Positions 1 to 7,181 of a DNA stretch of 7,766 bases are shown piece after piece. Within the stretch, counting starts at the first letter, position 1. The number at the start of each line of letters is the position of its first letter. The notes under the pieces were generated by a model, which saw nothing but the letters and a program-made list of their open reading frames with translations, had not been told where the DNA came from and searched no databases. Origin of the DNA: Anaerobacillus sp. (lineage in GTDB: Bacteria > Bacillota > Bacilli > Bacillales > Anaerobacillaceae); NCBI GenBank assembly GCA_007118195.1, contig SKSA01000106.1, forward strand, positions 1-7,766. Reading direction: 5' to 3'. A program made the position numbers and the translations under genes.

Positions 1-1508
1 ATAACGGATACGATATTAGTGACTATTTCTCCATTCATGAGGAATATGGCACGATGGATGATTTTGACCGTCTTTTAGAGGAAGCACATTCACGAAATAT
101 TAAAGTCATTATGGATATCGTCGTCAATCATACGTCAACAGAGCATGAATGGTTTCAAAAATCAAAGACGTCTAAAGAAAGTCCGTATCGTGATTTTTAC
201 ATTTGGAAAGACCCTGTGGAAGGTAATGAACCGAACAACTGGATTTCAAAATTCGGCGGTACCGCATGGAAGTTAGATGAAAATACGGGACAATATTACC
301 TACACTTGTTCGATGTTACACAAGCCGATTTAAATTGGGAAAATGAAAATGTACGAGATAAAGTGTACAATATGATGCACTTTTGGTTCCAAAAAGGCGT
401 CGACGGCTTCCGTCTCGACGTGATTAATCTCATATCAAAAGATCAACGTTTCTTAAACGATGATCATTCAGTGGCTCCTGGTGATGGACGTAAATTTTAT
501 ACAGATGGACCGAGAGTACATGAGTTTATGCAAGAAATGAATGAAAAAGTATTTTCAAAGTACGATGCATTGACCGTTGGTGAAATGTCTTCTACATCGA
601 TCGACCATTGCATTAAATACACAAATCCAGAACGAAAAGAATTAAGTATGACTTTTAACTTCCACCATTTAAAAGTAGACTATCCGAACGGTGAGAAATG
701 GGCTTTAGCTGACTTCGACTTTCAATCATTAAAACAAATTTTATCGACTTGGCAAGTAGAAATGCACAAAGGTGGCGGTTGGAATGCCTTATTCTGGTGT
801 AACCATGATCAACCACGCGTTGTCACTCGCTACGGAAATGATGGACAGTATCATCAGCAATCCGCAAAAATGTTAGCAACAACAGTTCATATGATGCAAG
901 GTACTCCTTATATTTATCAAGGAGAAGAGTTTGGGATGACAGACCCAAAGTTTGAGAACATCTCACAATACCGTGACGTAGAAACATTAAACTACTTTAA
1001 CATCATGAAAGAACAAGGCGTTGCCGAAGAAGAGATTATGGAAATAATTAAACGAAAATCTCGCGATAATTCTCGTACACCTGTACAATGGAATAACTCT
1101 GAGAACGCTGGATTTACATCTGGAACACCTTGGATCGGTATTCCGGAAAACTATCGTGACATCAATGCTGAAGCTGCATTAAACGATCCTAACTCGATTT
1201 TTTACCATTACAAAGCACTGAACGAACTCCGTAAGCAATACGAAGTTGTTACATCTGGTGACTATCAATTGATTGTAGCTGACCATGAGCAAATTTTTGC
1301 ATACACTCGCTCTTATCAAGATGAACTATTACTTGTCGTAAATAATTTTTACGGTGAAGAAACAGTTTTCCAATTACCAGATCAGCTACAACTAAACTCG
1401 TTTGATAGCAACATTTTATTATCTAACTATGAAAAATCACCTGAGTTAGAAGAAGAAATCACATTGCAACCGTATGAGTCTATCGTTTATCATTTAAAAA
1501 AGAAGTAA
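1..1508 (+). CDS. treA: Trehalose-6-phosphate hydrolase TreA, 5'-truncated by the window edge
   Basis: Cytosolic GH13 phospho-alpha-(1,1)-glucosidase that splits PTS-imported trehalose-6-phosphate into glucose and glucose-6-phosphate. The frame is open from base 3 and begins NGYDISDYFSIHEEYG, so the ATG at 54 is internal. About 502 residues are visible; relatives have about 560, so roughly 60 N-terminal residues lie off the window. The (beta/alpha)8 motifs are present: DIVVNHTS, GFRLDVINLI with the nucleophile Asp at 417-419, VGEMSS with the acid/base Glu at 582-584, and WCNHDQPR with the transition-state Asp at 807-809. A C-terminal beta domain ends in RPYESIVYHL-like sequence (here LQPYESIVYHL). 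Oligo-1,6-glucosidases have the same fold. I prefer TreA because treR follows and because segments such as TYTDGPRVHEF-like FYTDGPRVHEF and FHHLKVDYPNGEKWALA match B. subtilis TreA as I remember it. An upstream treP is expected but not visible. Confidence 0.95.
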   Translation, partial: NGYDISDYFSIHEEYGTMDDFDRLLEEAHSRNIKVIMDIVVNHTSTEHEWFQKSKTSKESPYRDFYIWKDPVEGNEPNNWISKFGGTAWKLDENTGQYYLHLFDVTQADLNWENENVRDKVYNMMHFWFQKGVDGFRLDVINLISKDQRFLNDDHSVAPGDGRKFYTDGPRVHEFMQEMNEKVFSKYDALTVGEMSSTSIDHCIKYTNPERKELSMTFNFHHLKVDYPNGEKWALADFDFQSLKQILSTWQVEMHKGGGWNALFWCNHDQPRVVTRYGNDGQYHQQSAKMLATTVHMMQGTPYIYQGEEFGMTDPKFENISQYRDVETLNYFNIMKEQGVAEEEIMEIIKRKSRDNSRTPVQWNNSENAGFTSGTPWIGIPENYRDINAEAALNDPNSIFYHYKALNELRKQYEVVTSGDYQLIVADHEQIFAYTRSYQDELLLVVNNFYGEETVFQLPDQLQLNSFDSNILLSNYEKSPELEEEITLQPYESIVYHLKKK

Positions 1509-1519
1509 TACTCTAATGT

Positions 1520-1526
1520 GGGTGAT
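1520..1526 (+). promoter_or_regulatory. treR ribosome binding site
   Basis: GGGTGAT pairs with the 3' end of 16S rRNA through the GGTGAT half of AGGAGGTGAT rather than the usual AGGAGG core. Two ATG codons follow in tandem, at 1529 and 1532. The aligned spacing fits either one, so the first methionine of TreR is uncertain by one residue. The site lies wholly in the 20-base treA-treR gap, so TreR is probably translated from the tre operon message. Confidence 0.6.
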
Positions 1527-1528
1527 AT

Positions 1529-2242
1529 ATGATGAACAATAAATATATTAAAATATACGACGATCTCGTCTCGCTCATCCAAGAAGGGAAGCTTAAAGTT
1601 CATGCAAAGCTTCCTTCTGAGCATGAACTAGCCGAAAGCTACGATACAACAAGAGAAACGATACGCAAAGCGTTAAAACTTCTTTCAGAGCATGGTTATA
1701 TTCAAAAAGTTCGTGGCAAAGGTTCGATCGTTCTAGACGTTAAAAAATTTGATTTTCCAATATCAGGGTTAGTCAGCTTTAAAGAACTAGCTAGTAAAAT
1801 GGGGCAACGAGCAAAAACATTAGTTCAAAGCTTAGATGTTATCAACCCTAACGACTATTTAAGAGAGCAATTAAAGTTGAAAAAGACCGATAAAATTTGG
1901 GAAGTTATTCGTGTTCGACAGTTCGATGATGAAAAAGTAATTCTTGATAAAGATTACTTCAATAAAAAAATGATTACTGACTTAACGATGCAAGTATGTG
2001 AAAACTCGATCTATGAATATATAGAGGAAGAGCTCGGACTTATCATTTCTTTTGCCAAAAAAGAAATTACAGTAGAAGAGCCTACGGAAGAAGATCACCA
2101 GTTTCTAGACCTTCAAGGCTTCTCCAATATAGTTGTCGTTAAAAACTATGTTTACCTTGACGACGCAAGCTTATTTCAATACACTGAATCGCGCCACCGA
2201 CCAGACAAATTCCGCTTTGTCGACTTCGCAAGACGAAAATAA
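1529..2242 (+). CDS. treR: Trehalose operon repressor TreR (GntR family, UTRA effector domain)
   Basis: A 237-residue DNA-binding repressor of the GntR/HutC subfamily, the same size as B. subtilis TreR. Residues about 5-75 form the winged helix, with the family motif LPSEHELAESY, the recognition region TTRETIRKALKLL and the wing HGYIQKVRGKGS. Residues about 90-232 form the UTRA effector domain, with IWEVIRVRQFDDEKVILDKD, CENSIYEYIEEELGL and the C-terminal ESRHRPDKFRFVDFARR stretch, which closely matches B. subtilis TreR from memory. Known family biology: TreR represses treP-treA-treR and is released by trehalose-6-phosphate, the substrate of the adjacent TreA. The gene starts 20 bases after treA, so it is autoregulated if co-transcribed. 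The operators would sit upstream of treP, outside the window; I saw no clear TreR operator here. Confidence 0.95.
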   Translation: MMNNKYIKIYDDLVSLIQEGKLKVHAKLPSEHELAESYDTTRETIRKALKLLSEHGYIQKVRGKGSIVLDVKKFDFPISGLVSFKELASKMGQRAKTLVQSLDVINPNDYLREQLKLKKTDKIWEVIRVRQFDDEKVILDKDYFNKKMITDLTMQVCENSIYEYIEEELGLIISFAKKEITVEEPTEEDHQFLDLQGFSNIVVVKNYVYLDDASLFQYTESRHRPDKFRFVDFARRK

Positions 2243-2245
2243 CCG

Positions 2246-2335
2246 TGGTGTAGACACCATGTGAGAAATTCACATGGTGTCTGACACCGCTCGTGGACAA
2301 ACAAGCAAAATGTCCGTCTCTAGTGGACACTAAGT
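2246..2335. repeat. Nested GGTGTC/GACACC palindromes with adjoining GTGGACA half-sites
   Basis: The core is a perfect 12-bp stem, GACACCATGTGA at 2253-2264 and its complement at 2270-2281, with loop GAAAT. It extends one more A-T pair outward. Each arm overlaps a smaller palindrome: GGTGT-AG-ACACC at 2247-2258 and GGTGTC-T-GACACC at 2276-2288. These are two copies of one unit. Downstream, GGACA (2295-2299) pairs with TGTCC (2311-2315), and TAGTG-GA-CACTA lies at 2321-2331. No T-run follows the big stem, so it is not a classical terminator. The modular layout suggests a dispersed REP-like intergenic repeat, but copy number cannot be judged from one window. Confidence 0.55.
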
Positions 2336-2340
2336 GAAAG

Positions 2341-2381
2341 TAGAGGGCTCTCATATGTTGTGAGAAGCCCTCTATTTTTTT
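2341..2381 (+). terminator. Rho-independent terminator of the tre operon
   Basis: TAGAGGGCT followed by CTCA (2341-2353) pairs with TGAG then AAGCCCTCTA (2361-2374). The stem is 13 bp with one bulged A and the loop is TATGTTG. A run of seven T (2375-2381) follows on the plus strand, as expected downstream of treR. On the minus strand the stem is preceded by A7 but followed only by CTTTCACTT, so any termination of the converging acetyltransferase transcript would be weak. Confidence 0.88.
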
Positions 2382-2386
2382 GTTAC

Positions 2387-2872
2387 CTATATAATTTTCG
2401 TATGCTTTGAATCGTCCCGTGAGTAAAACTCCTCTTTCAATATCGAATACACTTTTAAGTCTTGATGTTTCCCTTTAGCAAACATTGCTTTTCTCAAGGT
2501 ACCTTCAAATGTCATTCCGACCTTTTCCATGACCCGTTCTGAACCAATATTTTCTACAAAACATCGGGCTTGAATTCGAACTAAATCCATTTTTTCAAAA
2601 CCAAACCCAATTAGCTTTTTTGCGGCCTCTGTTGTGGTCCCTTTTCCCCAATATGGTTGTGCAAGTACGTACCCGAGTTCTGCACTATTGTGGTTTGGAT
2701 GCCATGAAACAAAATCGACCGTACCGATCAATTTACCATTTTCTTTATATTCAATCCCCCAAGGTGCAACATTATTAGATTCATACTGTTTTAATGCACA
2801 ATCTAAAAATCTCTTTGTGTCTCCTAAAGTACGATGGGTAGCCCAAGTAAAAAAAAGTAAAAAAGAATATAC
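2387..2872 (-). pseudogene. 5'-truncated RimJ/RimL-type GNAT N-acetyltransferase
   Basis: The frame encodes the C-terminal four fifths of a ribosomal-protein-alanine-acetyltransferase-like GNAT that would transfer acetyl from acetyl-CoA to an amine. Visible family features, in order: DTKRFLDCALKQYES, APWGIEYKENGKLIGTVDF, the beta4 segment SAELGYVLAQPYWGKGTTTEA containing the Q/R-x-x-G-x-G/A-like acetyl-CoA loop, RIQARCFVENIGSERVMEKVGM, and FEGTLRKAMFAKGKHQDLKVYSIL. Family-like sequence runs upstream to about 2848 (TWATH), then changes to VYSFLLFFT and a stop at 2873-2875. About 30-35 N-terminal residues, usually including an ETERLxLR motif, are missing. No ATG or GTG exists in the open part; the first TTG (2731) would cut into the fold and give only 114 residues. 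It is probably non-functional. The lost end abuts the hairpin-rich stretch upstream. A sequencing error alone is less likely, since no other frame restores the N-terminus. Confidence 0.72.
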
Positions 2873-2882
2873 CTAAAGCGAA

Positions 2883-3001
2883 CTCGTTTCAGCAAGCTGA
2901 AATATCGAGAAATCAGATGGAGTCTCGACTCCACCTGATTTAAAGTTCCCACCTACGCTACGCGTTGAGGTGGGGGTCTATAACCCTTAAACCATTTAAG
3001 G
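2883..3001. other. Hairpin-rich non-coding stretch, possible IS200/IS605-type end or structured RNA
   Basis: Four stem-loops lie almost end to end. (1) CTCG+TTTCAGC / GCTGAAA+CGAG, 2883-2909, with a TAT bulge. (2) AAATCAG+TGGAGTC / GACTCCA+CTGATTT, 2910-2941, with one A-C mismatch. (3) CCCACCT+ACGC / GCGT+AGGTGGG, 2948-2974, with loop TAC and a TG bulge. (4) CCTTAA / TTAAGG, 2985-3001, with loop ACCAT. TCGAGA at 2905-2910 can instead pair with TCTCGA at 2923-2928, which would break stems 1 and 2. No coding frame or T-run explains them. Stem 3 and the bases after it recall right ends of TnpB (IS1341/IS605) elements, but no transposase remnant is visible, so this identity is inference. Confidence 0.5.
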
Positions 3002-3045
3002 ATTAAATTCTTAATAAATTACTATTTCATTAACTTCTTGTTGCT

Positions 3046-4173
3046 TTACGAAAGTTTTTGAATAGTTTTCATTAATAATAACGCTCTTTCCGTTAAAGTA
3101 GGTATTTCCAAATATTCTTTGTCACTATGAGGATTGCCACCAACAGGGCCGAGACCGTCAATAGTCGCTATTCCTTTTGCCGAGGTAAAGGAAGCGTCAG
3201 ATCCACCACCGGTCTTTGTGTCAATCACTACTAAGCCGATTTCTTTTCCAACTTCTTTGATGACATTTAACAATTGGACCGTTTGTTCATTTTTAACCAT
3301 TGGTGGACGATCAATACAGCCGATTAATTCAATGGTCGTTCCACTAACATCCGACACTGCACATATTTCTTTTATTTTTTCATGAATAATTTCTGCTTGT
3401 TCAGGTCTAGAAATTCGAACATCAATATGACCAACCGCATTTGGTGACACGGTATTTACAGAATCGCCACCTTCGATTAAACCGACATTAACTGAAACTC
3501 CATTCTCATGATCATTTAATTGGTGGAGTTTTACAATTTTATAGGCTAACTCTTCAATCGCACTTCGTCCTTTTTCCGGCTCAATGCCTGAATGAGTTGC
3601 TATCCCTTTGACATTAATCGTATACAAGCCGCCTCCGCGCCGTTCCGTCACTAATGAACCGTCTTTTCGAGCAGGCTCCATAATTAACGCATATTTCTTA
3701 CCCTTTGTTTTTTGTTCAATAAGAGCTCTTGATGTTGGTGAACCAATTTCTTCATCACTATTTAAAATAATTTCAACATTTTTTATTGCCTCATCTTGAC
3801 ATTCCACCAAAGCTTTTAAGGCATAAAGCGCTGTAACTTGACTAGCCTTCATATCTATAACTCCAGGTCCAAAGGCGACATTCCCTTCAATTGAAAATGG
3901 TCGTTTATCTACCGTGCCTTTCGGAAACACCGTATCCATATGGGCTACAATTAATATTTTCGGATCTAAAGCTTCTTTATGTTTAATGATTAAATGGTTT
4001 CCATGTTCTTCTTGTTCTACTATTTCAACGATAAAACCGTTTTCTTCATACTTTTCCTTTAAAATATTACCGACTTTATCGATTCCTTCTTTAAAATAAG
4101 AGCCACTATCAATGTTCACTAATTGCTCAATTAACTTTAACATTTCATTTTTTTTTTTGGATAAATCCTTCAT
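3046..4173 (-). CDS. M20 family zinc metallopeptidase, glutamate carboxypeptidase (CPG2)-like
   Basis: A 375-residue di-zinc hydrolase, the usual family length, expected to release a C-terminal amino acid (glutamate in CPG2) from a peptide or acyl-amino acid. Ligands of the di-metal site are visible: H78 in VAHMDTV, bridging D107 in FGPGVIDMKA with D80 beside H78 as the usual acid, catalytic E141 and metal ligand E142 in NSDEEIG, E166 in IMEPAR, and H349 in NPHSDKE. H194 in ATHSG starts the dimerisation domain (about 180-290), whose partner His completes the active site. There is no signal peptide, so it is cytosolic, unlike secreted CPG2. A GGAGG site at 4180-4184 lies 6 bases before the ATG and fixes the start. 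It follows oppF by 16 bases, implying that it processes a substrate imported by this transporter. True substrate is unknown; ArgE, DapE or PepT functions fit the motifs less well. Confidence 0.88.
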   Translation of the reverse strand: MKDLSKKKNEMLKLIEQLVNIDSGSYFKEGIDKVGNILKEKYEENGFIVEIVEQEEHGNHLIIKHKEALDPKILIVAHMDTVFPKGTVDKRPFSIEGNVAFGPGVIDMKASQVTALYALKALVECQDEAIKNVEIILNSDEEIGSPTSRALIEQKTKGKKYALIMEPARKDGSLVTERRGGGLYTINVKGIATHSGIEPEKGRSAIEELAYKIVKLHQLNDHENGVSVNVGLIEGGDSVNTVSPNAVGHIDVRISRPEQAEIIHEKIKEICAVSDVSGTTIELIGCIDRPPMVKNEQTVQLLNVIKEVGKEIGLVVIDTKTGGGSDASFTSAKGIATIDGLGPVGGNPHSDKEYLEIPTLTERALLLMKTIQKLS

Positions 4174-4189
4174 TCTATTCCTCCAAAAC

Positions 4190-5203
4190 TTAATTATTTA
4201 CAACAATTCCTTGTCCGCTATTAAGTGGATAATGACAAGCTACATAATGTCCATCTTCTTTTTCGATGAGTTTTGGTAAGTCTTCTTTACATTTTGCCTC
4301 TGCATATGGACAACGTGTATGAAAACGACATCCTGAAGGAGGGTTCGCAGGACTTGGCATATCTCCTTTTAAAACTACGCGATTTTTCTTATCTCTTAAA
4401 GTTGGATCTGGGATAGGAATGGCAGATAATAAGCCTTCCGTGTAAGGATGCATCGGACGTTGAAATAGCTGTTCTTTTGTCGCTAACTCAACTACTTGTC
4501 CAAGATACATAACGGCAATTCGATCACTAATATGCTTAACTGCAGGTAAGCCATGAGCAATAAAAATAAACGTTAAGTTAAATTCTTTTTGTAGCTTTAC
4601 TAAAAGGTTTAAAATTTGCGATTGAATAGATACATCCAAAGCTGAAACAGGTTCATCACAAACCACTAGTTTCGGCTTTAAAGCAATCGCTCTAGCGATC
4701 CCAATTCTTTGACGCTGACCTCCACTAAATTCATGGGGATATCTCCTAGAATAAGAACGATCTAAGCCGACAACGTCCATTAATTCTAGAACCATTTCTT
4801 CTAGTTTCTTCCCTTGAGCCACACGATGAGTTCGTAAAGGTTCAGCAATTAAATCAAAAACTCTCATTCTTGGATTTAATGAAGAAAACGGATCTTGAAA
4901 GATCATTTGAATGTCGGCTCTCTTTTTCCGTAGCTCCTCACTAGACAGTTTGCTTAAATTCATTCCGTCAAAAATAATTTCACCTTCCGTAGGTTCAAGA
5001 AGGTGCATAATTAAGTTACCTGTTGTTGATTTTCCACAACCTGATTCACCAACAATTCCAAGAGTTTCTCCTTCTTTGACAAAAAGATCAACGCCATCAA
5101 CTGCACGTAAATATTGTTTTTTTCTTTTAAACCAGCCTTCAGATACATCAAAACTTTTCTTTAAACCTTTCACTTCTAATAAATATTTCTCTTTTGTTTT
5201 CAT
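4190..5203 (-). CDS. oppF: Oligopeptide/dipeptide ABC transporter ATP-binding protein, OppF/DppF type
   Basis: A 337-residue cytosolic ATPase that pairs with OppD to power the OppBC channel. Motifs in order: Walker [10 protein letters not shown] (52-60), Q-loop Q103 in [12 protein letters not shown], signature FSGGQ (159-163), Walker B LVVCDE (179-184) followed by the D-loop SALD, and switch H217. The C-terminal oligopeptide-transporter extension holds HPYTEGLL and four cysteines (C292, C298, C305, C323) in [10 protein letters not shown]...KC...VACHYP. The insertion [15 protein letters not shown] near the N-terminus and EPLRTH after the Q-loop are typical of OppF/DppF rather than OppD. After H217 the usual DLSVV reads GLPAV. 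Its ATG follows the oppD stop directly (TAAATG), and its ribosome site is inside oppD, so translation is probably coupled. The exact peptide class is undetermined; AppF or DppF are equally possible names. Confidence 0.93.
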   Translation of the reverse strand: MKTKEKYLLEVKGLKKSFDVSEGWFKRKKQYLRAVDGVDLFVKEGETLGIVGESGCGKSTTGNLIMHLLEPTEGEIIFDGMNLSKLSSEELRKKRADIQMIFQDPFSSLNPRMRVFDLIAEPLRTHRVAQGKKLEEMVLELMDVVGLDRSYSRRYPHEFSGGQRQRIGIARAIALKPKLVVCDEPVSALDVSIQSQILNLLVKLQKEFNLTFIFIAHGLPAVKHISDRIAVMYLGQVVELATKEQLFQRPMHPYTEGLLSAIPIPDPTLRDKKNRVVLKGDMPSPANPPSGCRFHTRCPYAEAKCKEDLPKLIEKEDGHYVACHYPLNSGQGIVVNN

Positions 5204-6193
5204 TTAGAGTGTCACCTCTTCTTCTTCATGTAACCAACAACGAACTTTATGTCCGACAGAGACTTCCTTTAATTGAGGAGCCTCCTCGACACACTTATCC
5301 GTCGCATAAGGACAACGAGGATGAAAGCGACATCCTAACGGGAAATCTTGCGGGCTTGGAACCGCCCCCTCAATAGACTGCAATTCTTCTTTAAGTTCAT
5401 GAATTTTCGGGGTACTATCTAATAGCCCTTTTGTATAAGGGTGCTTCGGCTCACGGAATAAAGTAAATACATCCGTATGTTCCACAACTTGCCCCGCATA
5501 CATAACAATGACTTTATCTACCATTTCTGCTACTACCCCTAAATCATGAGTAATTAACATAATTGATGTTCCATATTCTCTTGTTAACCCTCGCATTAAT
5601 TCGAGTATTTGAGCTTGAATTGTAACATCTAGTGCTGTCGTCGGTTCATCAGCAATTAATAATTTAGGATTACATGAAAGAGCCATCGCGATCATTACTC
5701 GCTGTCTCATTCCTCCACTCAAAGAATGAGGGTATGAATCAAACACTTTATCAGCTCGTGGAATACCAACTTTTTTTAGCATTTCGATACTTTTTTCTTT
5801 TGCTACTTTTTTATTCACTTTTTGATGTAAAATAATAGCTTCTGAAATTTGATTTCCAACCGTAAATATTGGATTTAATGATGTCAACGGTTCTTGGAAA
5901 ATCATCGAAATCTCATTTCCTCGTAAATTTCTCATTTCCCGTTTAGAAGCTTTTGTTAAATCTTTTCCTTCAAAATTGATTTCTCCACCTTCGATCCGTC
6001 CTGGAGAGCCTACTAGACTCATAATTGAAAGTGATGTGACACTTTTTCCTGACCCTGATTCACCTACAACGGCAATCGTCTCACCTTTATTTAACTCAAA
6101 AGTAACTCCATCAACAGAAGGAATCACGCCGTTTTCAGTATGAAAGTAGGTTTTTAAATTTTTTACTTGTAATAAACTATTTTCATTTGCCAT
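5204..6193 (-). CDS. oppD: Oligopeptide/dipeptide ABC transporter ATP-binding protein, OppD/DppD type
   Basis: A 329-residue cytosolic ATPase, partner of OppF. Motifs: Walker A GESGSGKS (44-51), Q-loop Q100 in [12 protein letters not shown], signature LSGGM (158-162) where most ABC proteins have LSGGQ (the Met is normal for OppD/DppD), Walker B LLIADE (178-183), D-loop TALD, and switch H216 in ITHDLGVV. The C-terminal region has HPYTKGLL, then C288, C294, C301 and C319 in [10 protein letters not shown]...KC...RCW, the family cysteine cluster; a related mycobacterial OppD is reported to bind an Fe-S cluster there, and I only infer the same here. AAGGAGG at 6202-6208 sits 8 bases before the ATG. 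The gene begins 17 bases after oppC and ends directly against oppF. Confidence 0.94.
   Translation of the reverse strand: MANENSLLQVKNLKTYFHTENGVIPSVDGVTFELNKGETIAVVGESGSGKSVTSLSIMSLVGSPGRIEGGEINFEGKDLTKASKREMRNLRGNEISMIFQEPLTSLNPIFTVGNQISEAIILHQKVNKKVAKEKSIEMLKKVGIPRADKVFDSYPHSLSGGMRQRVMIAMALSCNPKLLIADEPTTALDVTIQAQILELMRGLTREYGTSIMLITHDLGVVAEMVDKVIVMYAGQVVEHTDVFTLFREPKHPYTKGLLDSTPKIHELKEELQSIEGAVPSPQDFPLGCRFHPRCPYATDKCVEEAPQLKEVSVGHKVRCWLHEEEEVTL
5211..5217 (-). promoter_or_regulatory. oppF ribosome binding site inside the oppD 3' end
   Basis: Read on the minus strand, GAGGTGA lies within the last codons of oppD, about 7 bases before the oppF ATG. With the TAA-ATG abutment this supports translational coupling of the two ATPase subunits, which act as a heterodimer and need equal amounts. 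Confidence 0.7.
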
Positions 6194-6210
6194 AGTAGAA
6201 ACCTCCTTAA

Positions 6211-7146
6211 TTACTTTCGAATTCCTTGAGACCGAGGGTCAAGTACATCCCGCAACCAATCTCCTAAAAATATAATCCCTAACACTGTTACAGTAATTGC
6301 TAGTCCCGGAAATGTCGCTAACCACCAGCTTGTCGCAAGATAATCTCTACCATCACTTAAAATACCTCCCCAAGACACTGTTGGTGGTTGAATTCCTAAG
6401 CCTAGAAAGCTTAATGATGCTTCTAAAATAATCGTCGTAGCTACACTTAGTGTCGAAATAACAATAAACGTAGAAATTACATTTGGAAGTAAATGTCTTA
6501 AAATAATTTTATTGTTTTTTACCCCTATGGAGCGAGCAGCCTTAACAAACTCCCGTTCTTTAATGCTAAGTACTTCACCACGCACTAGTCGAGCATAATT
6601 TACCCAGTTGGTTACTCCTAGCACGACAATTAAAGTGATCACACTTGGGCCAAACACACTCAAAATAACTAAAGCGAAAAGAATATTAGGGATTGCTAAA
6701 AATGAATCTACTAATCTCATTAAAATATTATCTATAAAACCACCGTAAAAACCGGCAATAAGTCCAACAAAAACACCAATAAAACCTGCGAGTACTACCG
6801 CTGATATTCCAACCAATAGTGATACTTGTGATCCATAAATCACTCGACTTAATATATCTCTTCCGAGGTTGTCTGTTCCTAACACATGTTCACTACTGCC
6901 ACCTTCAAGCCACATTGGAGGCTGAAGCATATTAGCTGGATTTATTTGAGCTGGATCATGTGGTGCTAAAATAGGAGCAAAAATTGCTACAAAGAACATC
7001 GTAAATACAATGATAAATCCTACTGTACCTGTTTTACTCATTAACAGGAGTCTAACCCAACGTACAACATTACTTGGGCGCTTTCTAACTACTGATGACT
7101 TTGGAATATTGTGATTAGTTGTTGTTTGAGAAATTTGCGCCATCAT
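6211..7146 (-). CDS. oppC: Oligopeptide/dipeptide ABC transporter permease, OppC/DppC type
   Basis: A 311-residue inner subunit of the membrane channel that pairs with OppB. A basic cytosolic N-terminus (to about 40) precedes TM1 (about 41-61), then an extracellular segment with HDPAQINP and the family signature HVLGTDNLGRDILSRVIYG (from 87). Further TM segments lie at roughly 108-136, 144-165, 168-185, 225-248 and 278-296. The cytosolic EAA loop EFVKAARSIGVKNNKIILRH (from 199), which docks on the ATPases, and the end LDPRSQG are diagnostic. Two ATG codons stand in tandem. AAGGAGG at 7151-7157 is 4 bases from the first (7146) and 7 from the second (7143), so the second is slightly better spaced and the protein may start MAQISQ. 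No signal peptide is needed. Confidence 0.94.
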   Translation of the reverse strand: MMAQISQTTTNHNIPKSSVVRKRPSNVVRWVRLLLMSKTGTVGFIIVFTMFFVAIFAPILAPHDPAQINPANMLQPPMWLEGGSSEHVLGTDNLGRDILSRVIYGSQVSLLVGISAVVLAGFIGVFVGLIAGFYGGFIDNILMRLVDSFLAIPNILFALVILSVFGPSVITLIVVLGVTNWVNYARLVRGEVLSIKEREFVKAARSIGVKNNKIILRHLLPNVISTFIVISTLSVATTIILEASLSFLGLGIQPPTVSWGGILSDGRDYLATSWWLATFPGLAITVTVLGIIFLGDWLRDVLDPRSQGIRK

Positions 7147-7150
7147 TATT

Positions 7151-7157
7151 CCTCCTT
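7151..7157 (-). promoter_or_regulatory. oppC ribosome binding site
   Basis: AAGGAGG on the minus strand is a full match to the anti-Shine-Dalgarno core. Its distance of 4 bases to the ATG at 7146 and 7 bases to the ATG at 7143 favours the second codon, although either can be used. Confidence 0.75.
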
Positions 7158-7181
7158 TTTTACTTCTTTTGTCCCTATAAA

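Noticed and set aside
54..56. ATG at 54 as the start of the glucosidase gene
   Set aside because: Upstream codons from base 3 stay in frame and encode NGYDISDY-type sequence conserved in the family, so the gene begins before the window.
1..1508. Oligo-1,6-glucosidase instead of TreA
   Set aside because: Same fold and catalytic residues, but the adjacent treR and the remembered sequence match favour trehalose-6-phosphate hydrolase.
2246..2288. Large palindrome after treR as the operon terminator
   Set aside because: No T-run follows, while a canonical hairpin with T7 lies at 2341-2381.
2139..2354. Minus-strand frame of 71 residues over the end of treR
   Set aside because: It lies antisense to treR and the palindromic repeat, shows no family features and no ribosome site.
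2731..2731. TTG at 2731 as a true start of a short acetyltransferase
   Set aside because: GNAT homology continues in frame for about 39 codons upstream of it, and a protein starting there would lack the first part of the fold.
2634..2876. Plus-strand frame of 80 residues over the acetyltransferase
   Set aside because: It is antisense to clear GNAT sequence and has no recognisable motif.
2910..2974. Hairpins 2 and 3 as the terminator of the peptidase gene
   Set aside because: On the minus strand neither stem is followed by a proper T-run, so intrinsic termination is not supported, though the stems might still slow or protect the transcript.
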